46,851 bases of DNA from an uncultured Rikenella sp. Its GTDB lineage: Bacteria > Bacteroidota > Bacteroidia > Bacteroidales > Rikenellaceae. Positions 18,205 through 26,535 of this stretch are shown here, piece after piece. The DNA is taken from assembly GCF_947628055.1 (NCBI RefSeq), contig NZ_CANQYJ010000003.1:1-46851 (forward strand), written 5' to 3'. The position numbers were made by a program, and so were the translations under genes. Below the pieces are notes generated by a model. The model was not told the origin of the DNA, did not search any database, and saw nothing but the letters and a program-made list of their open reading frames with translations. Within the stretch, counting starts at the first letter, position 1. Every line of letters begins with the position of its first letter.

Positions 18205-18212
18205 TACCTTTG
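18205..18212 (+). promoter_or_regulatory. TACCTTTG -7 box for prs
   Basis: Exact TAnnTTTG, 51 bases before the ATG at 18263. A TTG lies 24 bases upstream, a little far for a -33 box. Confidence 0.6.
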
Positions 18213-18262
18213 CGGCTGTCAAAAACAACTTCTGTTCACATACAAACATCCGAATCGCAATC

Positions 18263-19207
18263 ATGGGCGAACCTCAGAAAATTAAATTTTTCACCTGCCG
18301 GAACTCGCGTTACCTGGCCGAAAAGATCGCGAAACACTATGGTTCGGAGCTGGGAGACTCCGTCGTGCTGGAATTCAGCGACGGCGAATTTCAGCCGGCT
18401 TACAACGAGAGTATCCGCGGATGCACCGTATTCGTCGTTTGTTCGACTTTTCCGCCGGCGGACAATATGATGGAACTGCTGCTGATGGTGGACGCCGCCA
18501 AACGGGCTTCGGCCAAGCGGGTGGTGGCGATCATGCCCTATTTCGGATGGGCGCGGCAGGATCGGAAAGACCGGCCGCGGGTGTCGATCGGGGCGAAATT
18601 GGTGGCCAACCTGCTGCATGCGGCGGGGGTGGACCGGATCATGACCATGGATCTGCATGCGGATCAGATTCAGGGATTTTTCGACGTGCCGGTGGATCAT
18701 TTGTATGCCAGCGGGGTTTTCGTACCGTATATCAAGAGCCTCTGTATCGATAATCTGACCGTGGCGACGCCGGACATCGGGGGGTCCAAACGGGCGAATG
18801 CTTATGCACAGTACCTGGGGGCGCCGATGGTCATCTGCCACAAGCACCGCTCGAAACCGAACGTGGTCAGTGAAATGACCGCGATCGGGGAGGTCAAGGG
18901 GAGGAATGTCATTCTGTTCGACGACATGATCGACACGGCGGGGACGATTACCAAGGCGGCGGATATGATGAAGAATATGGGCGCCTTGTCGGTGCGGGCG
19001 GTGGTGACCCATCCGGTGCTTTCGGGGCCGGCATACGAACGGATTGCGGAAAGTGCGCTGGACGAGATTATCACGACCGATACGATTCCGCTCAAGGAGG
19101 GAAAAGACATTTCCAAATTTAAGGTATTGACCGTTGCCGATATCTTTGCGGATGTGGTGGAACGAGTGTATAACTACAAGGAAATCAGCTCGATGTTTAT
19201 TTTCTAA
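18263..19207 (+). CDS. prs: Ribose-phosphate pyrophosphokinase (PRPP synthetase)
   Basis: This enzyme makes PRPP from ribose 5-phosphate and ATP for nucleotide, histidine and NAD synthesis. The 314-residue class I chain carries FSDGEFQP near the N-terminus, PYFGWARQDRKDRPR for ATP and flexible-loop function, the MTMDLHADQIQGFFD segment, and the PRPP-binding loop FDDMIDTAGT. A KHRSKPN stretch precedes it. Length is typical. It has its own promoter and a strong terminator, so it appears to be a single-gene unit. The window also holds PRPP users (hpt, and purE in the same pathway). Confidence 0.96.
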   Translation: MGEPQKIKFFTCRNSRYLAEKIAKHYGSELGDSVVLEFSDGEFQPAYNESIRGCTVFVVCSTFPPADNMMELLLMVDAAKRASAKRVVAIMPYFGWARQDRKDRPRVSIGAKLVANLLHAAGVDRIMTMDLHADQIQGFFDVPVDHLYASGVFVPYIKSLCIDNLTVATPDIGGSKRANAYAQYLGAPMVICHKHRSKPNVVSEMTAIGEVKGRNVILFDDMIDTAGTITKAADMMKNMGALSVRAVVTHPVLSGPAYERIAESALDEIITTDTIPLKEGKDISKFKVLTVADIFADVVERVYNYKEISSMFIF

Positions 19208-19246
19208 ACATCCGGGACTTTCCTGTTGACGATAACTGCGATTTTT

Positions 19247-19313
19247 CCCGCCGACACACACTTTCGATTTGCGCGCCCCCACTTTGCGAATCGGAAGGTC
19301 AGCGGGATTTTTT
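19247..19313 (+). terminator. Long hairpin terminator after prs
   Basis: CCCGCCGAC pairs with GTCAGCGGG (one mismatch), with a further inner pairing CGATTTGCG/CGAATCG; ATTTTTT follows at 19307-19313. The loop section is 19247-19306. It ends just before the RluA-type gene. Confidence 0.75.
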
Positions 19314-19329
19314 ATACTCGAAAGACTTT

Positions 19330-20094
19330 ATGGTAGAAGTACTTTACGAAGACAATCACCTCATCGTGGTGAACAAACGGCCCGGGGAGTTGGTGCAACC
19401 TGACGCTGCGGGCGAGGGGCCGGCTTTGGAGGAGACTGTAAAGGCTTATATCAAAGCGAAATACGCCAAGCCGGGAGCGGTGTTTCTGGGTGTCGTGCAC
19501 CGGATCGACCGTCCGGTGGGAGGGGCTGTGCTGCTGGCGCGGACATCCAAAGCGCTGGTGCGGCTCAACGAACAACTCAAACAGCGCCGGTTCCGGAAAA
19601 TCTATTGGGCGATCGTCGAAAACAAACCGGCTGCTGCCATTTCGGGGCAAAACAGCTCATCGGCGGGGATGGAAACCGGGACATTGCGCCATTTCATCGT
19701 CCGGAACGGGAAAACCAACAAATCGACAGCTTACGATACGATAACGGCTGTGCCGGAACGTTTGCGTTCCGAGGCGAAAGAGGCGGCGCTCAATTACCGA
19801 TTATTGGCTTCCGGTGATCGGTACCACCTGCTGGAGATCGAACTGCTGACCGGACGGCACCACCAGATCCGGTGCCAGTTGTCGAAAATCGGATGCCCGA
19901 TCAAAGGCGACCTGAAGTACGGAGCGAAACGATCCAATCGGGACGGTAGTATCTCTTTGTGGGCCAGGAGATTAACCTTTGAACATCCGGTCACACACGA
20001 AATGATCACGGTAGAGGCGCCTACACCGCAACACACGGACAAACTGTGGGCCTTTTTCGAGACGACCGTCGCAACCGGGGCGGCGGCGGAATAG
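19330..20094 (+). CDS. RluA family RNA pseudouridine synthase
   Basis: A 254-residue enzyme that isomerises uridines in rRNA or tRNA. The catalytic Asp is D60 in VHRIDRPVGG, the RluA motif II. ALVRLNEQLKQ and RKIYWAIVE follow, and LLTGRHHQIRCQL is the conserved late motif. There is no N-terminal S4 domain, so it belongs with the short RluA/TruC-like members. The target site cannot be named from sequence. It starts 17 bases after the prs terminator and is convergent with cdd. Confidence 0.92.
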   Translation: MVEVLYEDNHLIVVNKRPGELVQPDAAGEGPALEETVKAYIKAKYAKPGAVFLGVVHRIDRPVGGAVLLARTSKALVRLNEQLKQRRFRKIYWAIVENKPAAAISGQNSSSAGMETGTLRHFIVRNGKTNKSTAYDTITAVPERLRSEAKEAALNYRLLASGDRYHLLEIELLTGRHHQIRCQLSKIGCPIKGDLKYGAKRSNRDGSISLWARRLTFEHPVTHEMITVEAPTPQHTDKLWAFFETTVATGAAAE

Positions 20095-20126
20095 CCCCGA
20101 TATGATATACCAATGAAGAAAAAACG

Positions 20127-20540
20127 TCATTTCCCGTGAAACTCGAACGCCCAAGGCAATAACTCCGTCGCCATCGCCTCCCGCACCGTTGTTCCGGTGC
20201 GATCGGCCATAATCACCTTTATATCCCGTCCCGCTTGCGCCCGCACCGCTTCCATCAAGACCTCGCGACAGCCGCCGCAGGGCGATACCGGTACCTCCGA
20301 ATCCGGAGAAACGATCGCAACGGCGACGATAGGCAGGGCAGGGTAGGCGGCCCGTGCATAATTCACCGCCACCCGTTCCGCGCAACTGCCCAACGGATAA
20401 GCCCGATTCTCCTGATTATTGCCGCACACGACCGTCCCATCCTCCAACAGCACCGCCGCACCGACCCGAAATCCGGAGTAGGGCGCCCACGCCTTTTCTG
20501 CCGCCTCGAATGCTCGTTCAATCAATTGTTTATCTCTCAT
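20127..20540 (-). CDS. cdd: Cytidine deaminase
   Basis: A 137-residue zinc enzyme that deaminates cytidine and deoxycytidine in pyrimidine salvage. Zinc ligands C53, C88 and C91 and the catalytic E55 are seen in SCAERVA and SPCGGCREV. The FRVGAAV and GNNQENRAYP parts bind the nucleoside. It is the small tetrameric type. The frame is open to 20732, but that part overlaps mnmD; MRDKQLIERAF at 20540 is the natural start, 11 bases after the mnmD stop. It is the last gene of rlmD-mnmD-cdd. Confidence 0.93.
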   Translation of the reverse strand: MRDKQLIERAFEAAEKAWAPYSGFRVGAAVLLEDGTVVCGNNQENRAYPLGSCAERVAVNYARAAYPALPIVAVAIVSPDSEVPVSPCGGCREVLMEAVRAQAGRDIKVIMADRTGTTVREAMATELLPWAFEFHGK

Positions 20541-20551
20541 AATCCAAACGA

Positions 20552-21214
20552 TTACTTCATTGGTTTGACAGCCCGTACCATGTGCCGTTTTCCCAACGCC
20601 CCCGGCAGCCGGAAGACCTCGAAACCGACCGCCCGCAACGCCTGTTTGACTATGCCCTTGGCCGAATAAGTGACCCATATGCCCCCCGGCCTGAGAATGG
20701 CAAACATCTGTCGCATAATCGTTTCCGACCACAGTTCCGGTTGCGCGTCCGGCGCGAAAGCATCGAAATACACAACATCGAACCGCCCGACTAACGGCGA
20801 AAAATCGAATGCCGATAAATCCGCCTTGTATTTTGCAAGCGTAAATACCTGATCCCTATCTATTTCATGGACTATTCCATCCCATGGCACAGCATGTAGC
20901 CGCATGAAAACCGGATCCGCCGTATAGTTCAACTGCGCGACAGTCTCCGGCGCCAACGGATAGAGATCGATCGCCGCATAATCGACCCGCCGATGCTCCC
21001 GAACAGCTCGCCAATAGGTTAAGTAACAGTTTAGCCCCGTCCCGAAACCAACCTCAAAAACAGCTGTTTCCTCTTTTTTAGGTATAGCGTCGAACCCTGC
21101 GCGGATATAGACATGTTCCGCCTCCCCGACAGCTCCGCGATCCGAATGGTAAAGCTCACCGAGCACCTCATGCCGCAAGGTCAGCGAACCGTCATCCGTT
21201 TTCAGAAATTCCAT
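20552..21214 (-). CDS. mnmD: tRNA 5-methylaminomethyl-2-thiouridine methyltransferase MnmD
   Basis: A 220-residue stand-alone MnmD, which methylates the wobble modification nm5s2U34 to mnm5s2U34 with S-adenosylmethionine. In E. coli this activity is the N-terminal half of MnmC; here the oxidase half is absent. Motifs are the SAM-binding EVGFGTGLNCYLT, the family-typical YAAIDLYPL, and DVVYFDAFAPDAQPELW. It sits 20 bases after rlmD in an RNA-modification operon. It was formerly annotated as DUF752. Confidence 0.93.
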   Translation of the reverse strand: MEFLKTDDGSLTLRHEVLGELYHSDRGAVGEAEHVYIRAGFDAIPKKEETAVFEVGFGTGLNCYLTYWRAVREHRRVDYAAIDLYPLAPETVAQLNYTADPVFMRLHAVPWDGIVHEIDRDQVFTLAKYKADLSAFDFSPLVGRFDVVYFDAFAPDAQPELWSETIMRQMFAILRPGGIWVTYSAKGIVKQALRAVGFEVFRLPGALGKRHMVRAVKPMK

Positions 21215-21234
21215 AACGAACTGAAAAAACGATA

Positions 21235-22641
21235 TTAACGTCGTACCAGCTGAACTACATTTTCGACATGGTGCGTATGAGGGAACATATCCACCGGCTG
21301 TACCTTCGTCACCCGGTACGCCTCGTCGAAAATCGCCAAATCCCTCGCCTGCGTCGCCGGATTGCAGCTTACATAAACGATTCGTTCAGGTGCAGCGGCC
21401 AGAATCGTCGTCGCCACATCGCCGTGAATCCCTGCCCGCGGCGGATCCAAAATAATGACCTCCGGCCGTCCGTATCGCTCGATAAACGCCCCGTTCAGCA
21501 CATCTTTCATATCCCCCGCAAAGAACAGTGTGTTGTCGATCCCGTTCAAGGCCGAATTTCGTTTGGCATCCTCGATCGCCTCCGGCACATATTCGATCCC
21601 CACGACCCGCTTGGCCCGCGCCGCCACGAAATTGGCGATCGTCCCCGTCCCCGTATAGAGGTCATACACCACCTCGCCGCCCGTCAGCTCCGCAAAGTCG
21701 CGCGCCACCTTATACAAGTTGTATGCCTGCTCCGAATTGGTCTGGTAGAATGACTTCGGATTGATCCGGAAAGTCAGCCCCTCCATCCGTTCTTCCATAT
21801 ACGGTTTCCCGGCGAAACAAAAAGCCTCCAAATCACCGATCGAATCATTGAGCTTGTTGTTTATTATGTAGTTAAGCGACGTTATCTGAGGAAACTGTTC
21901 AACTAAAAAATTGAGCAGTTTTTCGCGTTTCGGATCGTCGTCGGCAAAAACCACCGTAACCATCACTTCCCCCGTACTTGAAGTGCGGATGACGATGTTC
22001 CGCAGAAACCCCCGATGTTCCAGCAAGTTATAAAATTCAAATCCGTTTTCTTCGGCAAAACGTTTCACCGCCAACCGGATCGCATTCGACGGCTCCTCTT
22101 GCAGATGACACCACTCCACATCCAACACCTTGTCGAACATCCCCGGAATATGGAACCCCAGCGCATTCCCATCGCCCGCAGCCGCCCCTGCTGCCACCTC
22201 CGAACGGGGCACCCACCGTTTGTCCGAAAAGGTAAATTCCAGCTTGTTACGATAGTATTCGCTTTTCGCCGCCCCGATGATCGGCGAAATCTCCGGCAGT
22301 TCGATCCCGCCCAACCGCCGCAGCTGTTCCTCCACCTGCCGCTGCTTGTATTCCAGCTGCATCGGGTAGGGAAGCGCCTGCCACTTGCACCCCCCGCACT
22401 CTCCATAATGCTTGCAGAAAGGCTCGACCCGGATCGGAGAATACTTCACGAAATCAAGGACATACCCTTCCATGAACCGCCGCCGTTTCCGATTGATCTG
22501 CACATCGACCACATCGCCCGGCACCGTATGAGGCACAAAAACCACCACGTCGTTGTATTTTCCTAACGATTTCCCCTCCGCGGCTATATCGGTAATTTCC
22601 AGCCCTTCGATCTGCGGATATTTGTTCTTTCTCGGCTTCAT
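21235..22641 (-). CDS. rlmD: 23S rRNA (uracil-5-)-methyltransferase RlmD
   Basis: A 468-residue SAM enzyme that makes 5-methyluridine in 23S rRNA (U1939 in E. coli). The N-terminus is a TRAM RNA-binding domain (residues about 8-68). A 4Fe-4S cluster is held by C76, C82 and C85 in CKHYGECGGC plus a later cysteine in EWCHLQ. The methyltransferase part contains YDLYTGTGTIANF, and the catalytic cysteine in YVSCNPAT. The ATG at 22641 (MKPRKNK) is preferred over 22713 because the TATCTTTG box at 22670-22677 lies between them. Confidence 0.93.
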   Translation of the reverse strand: MKPRKNKYPQIEGLEITDIAAEGKSLGKYNDVVVFVPHTVPGDVVDVQINRKRRRFMEGYVLDFVKYSPIRVEPFCKHYGECGGCKWQALPYPMQLEYKQRQVEEQLRRLGGIELPEISPIIGAAKSEYYRNKLEFTFSDKRWVPRSEVAAGAAAGDGNALGFHIPGMFDKVLDVEWCHLQEEPSNAIRLAVKRFAEENGFEFYNLLEHRGFLRNIVIRTSSTGEVMVTVVFADDDPKREKLLNFLVEQFPQITSLNYIINNKLNDSIGDLEAFCFAGKPYMEERMEGLTFRINPKSFYQTNSEQAYNLYKVARDFAELTGGEVVYDLYTGTGTIANFVAARAKRVVGIEYVPEAIEDAKRNSALNGIDNTLFFAGDMKDVLNGAFIERYGRPEVIILDPPRAGIHGDVATTILAAAPERIVYVSCNPATQARDLAIFDEAYRVTKVQPVDMFPHTHHVENVVQLVRR

Positions 22642-22669
22642 AAATGATGATTCATCGTTCGGATACGGA

Positions 22670-22677
22670 CAAAGATA
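22670..22677 (-). promoter_or_regulatory. TATCTTTG -7 box for rlmD-mnmD-cdd
   Basis: Exact TAnnTTTG on the minus strand, 28 bases before the rlmD start. It faces the opposite promoter at 22691-22698 with 13 bases between. Confidence 0.6.
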
Positions 22678-22690
22678 CAGGTAAAATTCG

Positions 22691-22698
22691 TAAATTTG
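22691..22698 (+). promoter_or_regulatory. TAAATTTG -7 box for the MBL-trmD-lpxB operon
   Basis: Exact TAnnTTTG, 29 bases before the ATG at 22728. It makes the earlier ATG at 22644 impossible as a start from this promoter. Confidence 0.6.
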
Positions 22699-22727
22699 GA
22701 ACCGGACAACCATACATCGCCCCTGCT

Positions 22728-23417
22728 ATGATCAAACTGGCCACACTCACTTTCAACCCGTTCGGCGAGAACACCTATATCCTGTTCGACGAGACCAGAA
22801 AATGCGTGATTGTCGACGCCGGATGCAACTCCGACAAAGAGCGGCAGGCGCTCGCCTCGTTTATCGAGAAGAATGAATTGCAGCCGGTACTGGCGCTCAA
22901 TACGCACGGACACGTGGATCATATCTGCGGCGTGGAATTCGTCAAGCGGAAATGGGGAGTTCCATTCGCCTTGCATCGGAACGAAAAGCCGATCATGGAG
23001 ATGGCACACTGTTATGCCGATATGGGTTTCGACGTCGATCCGATTCCGTCTCCGGACATCGATTTGGCAGAAACTCAAACCCTATCCGTGGGCAACAGCA
23101 CGCTGCATATCCTGCAAACACCGGGGCATTCGCCGGGGCATGTGGCGATCCACGCGCCGGAAGCGGAACTGCTGCTGACCGGAGATTTGCTTTTCAAGGA
23201 GAGCATCGGGCGAACCGATTTGCCGGGCGGCAGCTACCCGACCTTGATGGACAGCATCATCGAACGGGTGATTCCGCTGGGCGGCAATACTCGGATTTTT
23301 CCGGGGCATGGGGCGCAGAGCACCATTGCGCACGAGGTGATGTTCAATCCGTTCATCGTCGAGGCGCTGCGGGGCGATGTGAACTACAAAGAGGACACCG
23401 CTAAGCATGAGAATTGA
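22728..23417 (+). CDS. MBL-fold metallohydrolase, glyoxalase II-like
   Basis: A 229-residue metallo-beta-lactamase fold protein. The binuclear zinc site is seen as H60, H62, D64 and H65 in NTHGHVDH, then GHSPGHV, TGDLLF and FPGHG. The short length and lack of the glutathione-binding C-terminal domain match the YcbL type rather than classical glyoxalase II. The substrate is therefore uncertain: a thioester or another small metabolite. Its end overlaps the trmD start by 11 bases, so the two are translationally coupled. Confidence 0.9.
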   Translation: MIKLATLTFNPFGENTYILFDETRKCVIVDAGCNSDKERQALASFIEKNELQPVLALNTHGHVDHICGVEFVKRKWGVPFALHRNEKPIMEMAHCYADMGFDVDPIPSPDIDLAETQTLSVGNSTLHILQTPGHSPGHVAIHAPEAELLLTGDLLFKESIGRTDLPGGSYPTLMDSIIERVIPLGGNTRIFPGHGAQSTIAHEVMFNPFIVEALRGDVNYKEDTAKHEN

Positions 23418-24087
23418 CATTATCACCTTGCTGCCCAAGCTGTTGGACGGCGCGCTGAGCGAATCAATCATCAAACGGGCGCAGGACAAAGGGCTGGTCG
23501 AGATTCACATCCACAACCTGCGGGAGTATTGCGAGGACAAGCATCGGACGGCGGACGACTATCCTTTCGGGGGGGAGGCGGGGATGGTGATGAAGGTCGA
23601 GCCGATCTACAAAATCATTACGCACTTGAAATCCCAGCGGGAATACGACGAGGTGATCTATACCTCGCCGGACGGGATCACCTATAATCAGCAGGAGGCC
23701 AACCGGTTGTCCACGTTGAACAACCTGATGATCCTCTGCGGGCATTACAAGGGGGTGGATTATCGGGTGCGCGAGCATTTGATTACGCGGGAAATTTCGA
23801 TCGGGGACTATGTCTTGACGGGGGGCGAGCTGGCGGCGGCGATTATTACGGATAGTGTGGTTCGGATTCTGCCGGGGGCGATCGGCGACGAGTGTTCGGC
23901 CTTGACAGACAGCTTTCAGGACAATTTACTTGCACCGCCGGTTTACACGCGTCCGGCGGAGTTCAACGGGTGGCGGGTGCCGGACGTATTGTTGTCGGGG
24001 AATTTCGCCGAAATTTCGCGTTGGCAGGAGGATCAGGCTTACGAGCGGACACAGAGGCTAAGACCTGATTTATTGGAAATTAAATAG
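23407..24087 (+). CDS. trmD: tRNA (guanosine(37)-N1)-methyltransferase
   Basis: A 226-residue SPOUT-class methyltransferase that makes m1G37 in tRNAs reading CNN codons and prevents +1 frameshifting. Conserved motifs are [14 protein letters not shown], the trefoil-knot part [16 protein letters not shown], and [30 protein letters not shown] follows near the C-terminus. Length is normal. It is not with the usual rpsP-rimM-rplS neighbours but between an MBL hydrolase and lpxB. tRNA-Pro, one of its substrates, is encoded near the end of the window. Confidence 0.95.
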   Translation: MRIDIITLLPKLLDGALSESIIKRAQDKGLVEIHIHNLREYCEDKHRTADDYPFGGEAGMVMKVEPIYKIITHLKSQREYDEVIYTSPDGITYNQQEANRLSTLNNLMILCGHYKGVDYRVREHLITREISIGDYVLTGGELAAAIITDSVVRILPGAIGDECSALTDSFQDNLLAPPVYTRPAEFNGWRVPDVLLSGNFAEISRWQEDQAYERTQRLRPDLLEIK

Positions 24088-24093
24088 AATGAT

Positions 24094-25248
24094 ATGAAGT
24101 ATTACATCATAGCAGGTGAAGCGTCGGGCGACCTGCACGGATCGAACCTCATCAAGGGCCTGCTGGCAGCCGATCCGGAGGCGGAGATTCGGTTCTGGGG
24201 CGGCGACAAGATGATTGCGGCGGCGGGAATGTACGGGACATTGGTGAAGCATTACAAGGAGGCTTCGATCATGGGCTTCTGGGAAGTGCTCAAGAACCTG
24301 CGGCGGATCGGACAGCAGATGCGGTTCTGCCGGGAGGACATCGCGGCTTATCGGCCGGATGCCTTGATTCTGATCGACTACCCGGGCTTTAATCTTCGGA
24401 TGGCGAAATTTGCCAGAACTTATTTAGGATCAGGGAATAACACATCACGACCTAAAGTATTTTATTACATTGCTCCGAAGGTATGGGCATGGAAGGAAAA
24501 ACGGGTCGTCCGGATTCGGAGGTATGTGGATAAGTTGTTCATTATCTTTCCGTTCGAGATCGAATATTTCCGGCGGCACGGGATCGAGGCTTTCTATGCG
24601 GGCAATCCGATCATGGATTCGGTGACGGAACGGCCGGCGGTTACGGCGGAGAGTGCAGCGGCTTTCCGGCAAGCGAACGGCTTGGACGAACGCCCGATCA
24701 TTTCGTTGGTGGCGGGAAGCCGGAGTTCGGAAATACGGTATAACCTGCCGTATATGGTGGCTGTTGCGCACTCGATGCCGGAGTACCAGTTCGTGGTGAC
24801 GGGGGTCTCGTGGCTCGATCGGTCGCTGTATGACAAATATTTGGCGGGGAGCGGGGTACGGTTCGTCTGCGACAAGACATACGAGACGATCGCTCAGTCG
24901 GCGGCGGCGCTGGTTACCTCGGGGACGGCGACGCTCGAAACGGCATTGCTGAATGTGCCGGAGGTGGTCTGCTTCCGCAGCTCGGCGATCAGCATCTGGG
25001 TGGCGAAACGGTTGGTGAAACTGCGTTTTATCTCGTTGGTCAACCTGATTTTAGACAAAGAAGCGGTTCGGGAACTGATCCAGGAGGAATTTACTCCCGA
25101 AATCGCGGCGGAAGAGCTGAAGGCTGTATTGCCAGGAGGGGATAAACACGGGCCTATGATGCAGGATTTCAGAGAATTGCACAATGCTTTGGGGGCACCG
25201 GGGGCGTCGCGACGGGTGGCGGAAGAGATGGTACGATTATTACAGTAA
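24094..25248 (+). CDS. lpxB: Lipid-A-disaccharide synthase
   Basis: A 384-residue GT19 enzyme that joins UDP-2,3-diacylglucosamine and lipid X to form the lipid A disaccharide at the inner membrane. Motifs are YYIIAGEASGDLHG at the start, WGGDKMIAAAG, YYIAPKVWAWK, and the donor-binding VAGSRSSEIRYNLPY with TSGTATLETALLNVPEV. Length is normal. It shows a Gram-negative envelope with lipid A. It begins 6 bases after trmD in the same operon. Confidence 0.95.
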   Translation: MKYYIIAGEASGDLHGSNLIKGLLAADPEAEIRFWGGDKMIAAAGMYGTLVKHYKEASIMGFWEVLKNLRRIGQQMRFCREDIAAYRPDALILIDYPGFNLRMAKFARTYLGSGNNTSRPKVFYYIAPKVWAWKEKRVVRIRRYVDKLFIIFPFEIEYFRRHGIEAFYAGNPIMDSVTERPAVTAESAAAFRQANGLDERPIISLVAGSRSSEIRYNLPYMVAVAHSMPEYQFVVTGVSWLDRSLYDKYLAGSGVRFVCDKTYETIAQSAAALVTSGTATLETALLNVPEVVCFRSSAISIWVAKRLVKLRFISLVNLILDKEAVRELIQEEFTPEIAAEELKAVLPGGDKHGPMMQDFRELHNALGAPGASRRVAEEMVRLLQ

Positions 25249-25258
25249 GTTATTCGGG

Positions 25259-25894
25259 ATGAAGATTATCTGCATCGGCATGAACTATGCGGAACACGTC
25301 CGGGAGCTGCCGTCCGTCTGGGACGGGAAAGAACAGGCGATTCCGCAGGAACCGGTTTTCTTTATCAAACCGGACACGGCGCTGCTCAGGAACAACGATC
25401 CGTTTTATATCCCCGATTTTTCGGAAGATGTGCAATACGAGTGCGAATTGGTGGTGCGGATCAACCGGTTGTGCAAGGGGATCGAGGAGCGGTTTGCCCA
25501 CCGTTGCTACGAGGAGGTGGGATTGGGGATCGACTTCACGGCCAGAGACTTGCAACGCGAATGCAAAGCGAAAGGGCGGCCGTGGGAGATCGCCAAAGGG
25601 TTCGACCATTCGGCGGCCGTTGCGCCGGCTTTCATTCCCAAAACAGAACTGCCCGACGTGCAGAACCTCCGTTTTTCCATGGATTTGAACGGCGAACGCA
25701 AACAAACCGGCTATACCGGAGATATGATTTTCAGCATCGACCGGATCATCGCCTATGTTTCGCGATTCGTTACCTTGCGGATCGGCGATCTGCTCTTTAC
25801 CGGGACGCCGGTGGGGGTGGGGCAGGTGCATATCGGCGACCGGATTACGGCGGAATTGGAGGGGCGGACAATGTTGGATTTCGACATTAAATAG
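25259..25894 (+). CDS. Fumarylacetoacetate hydrolase (FAH) family protein
   Basis: A 211-residue protein of the short FAH family, which contains acylpyruvases, oxaloacetate decarboxylases and tautomerases. Metal ligands are visible as the two glutamates in YECELVVRI and the aspartate in GLGIDFTARDLQ. KPDTALLRNNDPFYIPDF and LLFTGTPVGVGQV are typical. The start at 25259 (MKIICIGMNYAEHV) is supported by homology; the longer frame overlaps lpxB. It lies 10 bases after lpxB. Substrate unknown; most similar in build to fumarylpyruvate hydrolase-like YcgM proteins. Confidence 0.88.
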   Translation: MKIICIGMNYAEHVRELPSVWDGKEQAIPQEPVFFIKPDTALLRNNDPFYIPDFSEDVQYECELVVRINRLCKGIEERFAHRCYEEVGLGIDFTARDLQRECKAKGRPWEIAKGFDHSAAVAPAFIPKTELPDVQNLRFSMDLNGERKQTGYTGDMIFSIDRIIAYVSRFVTLRIGDLLFTGTPVGVGQVHIGDRITAELEGRTMLDFDIK

Positions 25895-25920
25895 CCCATG
25901 CAAATGCGGTAAATATCAAT

Positions 25921-26535
25921 ATGATACCGGATTATATAAAGATTATCTTAGCCAGCGGATCACCGCGGCGGCGGGAGTTGTTGGCGGGGATGGGGATTCC
26001 GTTCGACACGGCCCGGCCGTATCCGGTCGATGAACGTTATCCGGAATCTTTGGCGCCGCATGACGTGCCGGCTTATCTGGCGGAGTTGAAATCGAGGGCC
26101 TATCCGAACGCATTGACGGATAATCAGATACTGATTACGGCAGATACGGTGGTGATTCATGGCGGGCGGGTGATCGGCAAACCGAAGGGGCGGGAGGACG
26201 CGATCGAAATCCTCGGTTCTTTGTTGGGCTCGACGCATGAAGTGACCACGGGAATTGCGATCCGGAACCGTTCGGCACAGAAAGTTTTATCGGAGACTGC
26301 GCGGGTGGTTTTCGGCCCTTTATCGCCGGCGGAAATCGAATATTACGTGGACAACTTCCGGCCATACGACAAGGCGGGGGCCTACGGGATTCAGGAATGG
26401 ATCGGCTACGTGGGGATTGAACGGATCGAAGGGTCGTTTTATAACGTCATGGGGCTGCCTACGCGGCTTTTATACACCGGTTTGACCGAATTCATCAAAA
26501 CGCATTACACAGAGACAATCCATAAACAGACATGA
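25921..26535 (+). CDS. maf: Maf-like nucleotide pyrophosphatase
   Basis: A 204-residue Maf/HAM1-fold protein that hydrolyses dTTP, UTP or modified nucleotides to monophosphates, as house-cleaning in the cytoplasm. Motifs are LASGSPRRRELL, ITADTVVIHGG and GKPKGREDAIEIL, then DKAGAYGIQEWIG and GSFYNVMGLP. The residues resemble the YhdE (dTTP/UTP) branch. Its stop overlaps the next gene's start as ATGA, so it is coupled to the dipeptidyl peptidase gene although the functions look unrelated. Confidence 0.93.
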   Translation: MIPDYIKIILASGSPRRRELLAGMGIPFDTARPYPVDERYPESLAPHDVPAYLAELKSRAYPNALTDNQILITADTVVIHGGRVIGKPKGREDAIEILGSLLGSTHEVTTGIAIRNRSAQKVLSETARVVFGPLSPAEIEYYVDNFRPYDKAGAYGIQEWIGYVGIERIEGSFYNVMGLPTRLLYTGLTEFIKTHYTETIHKQT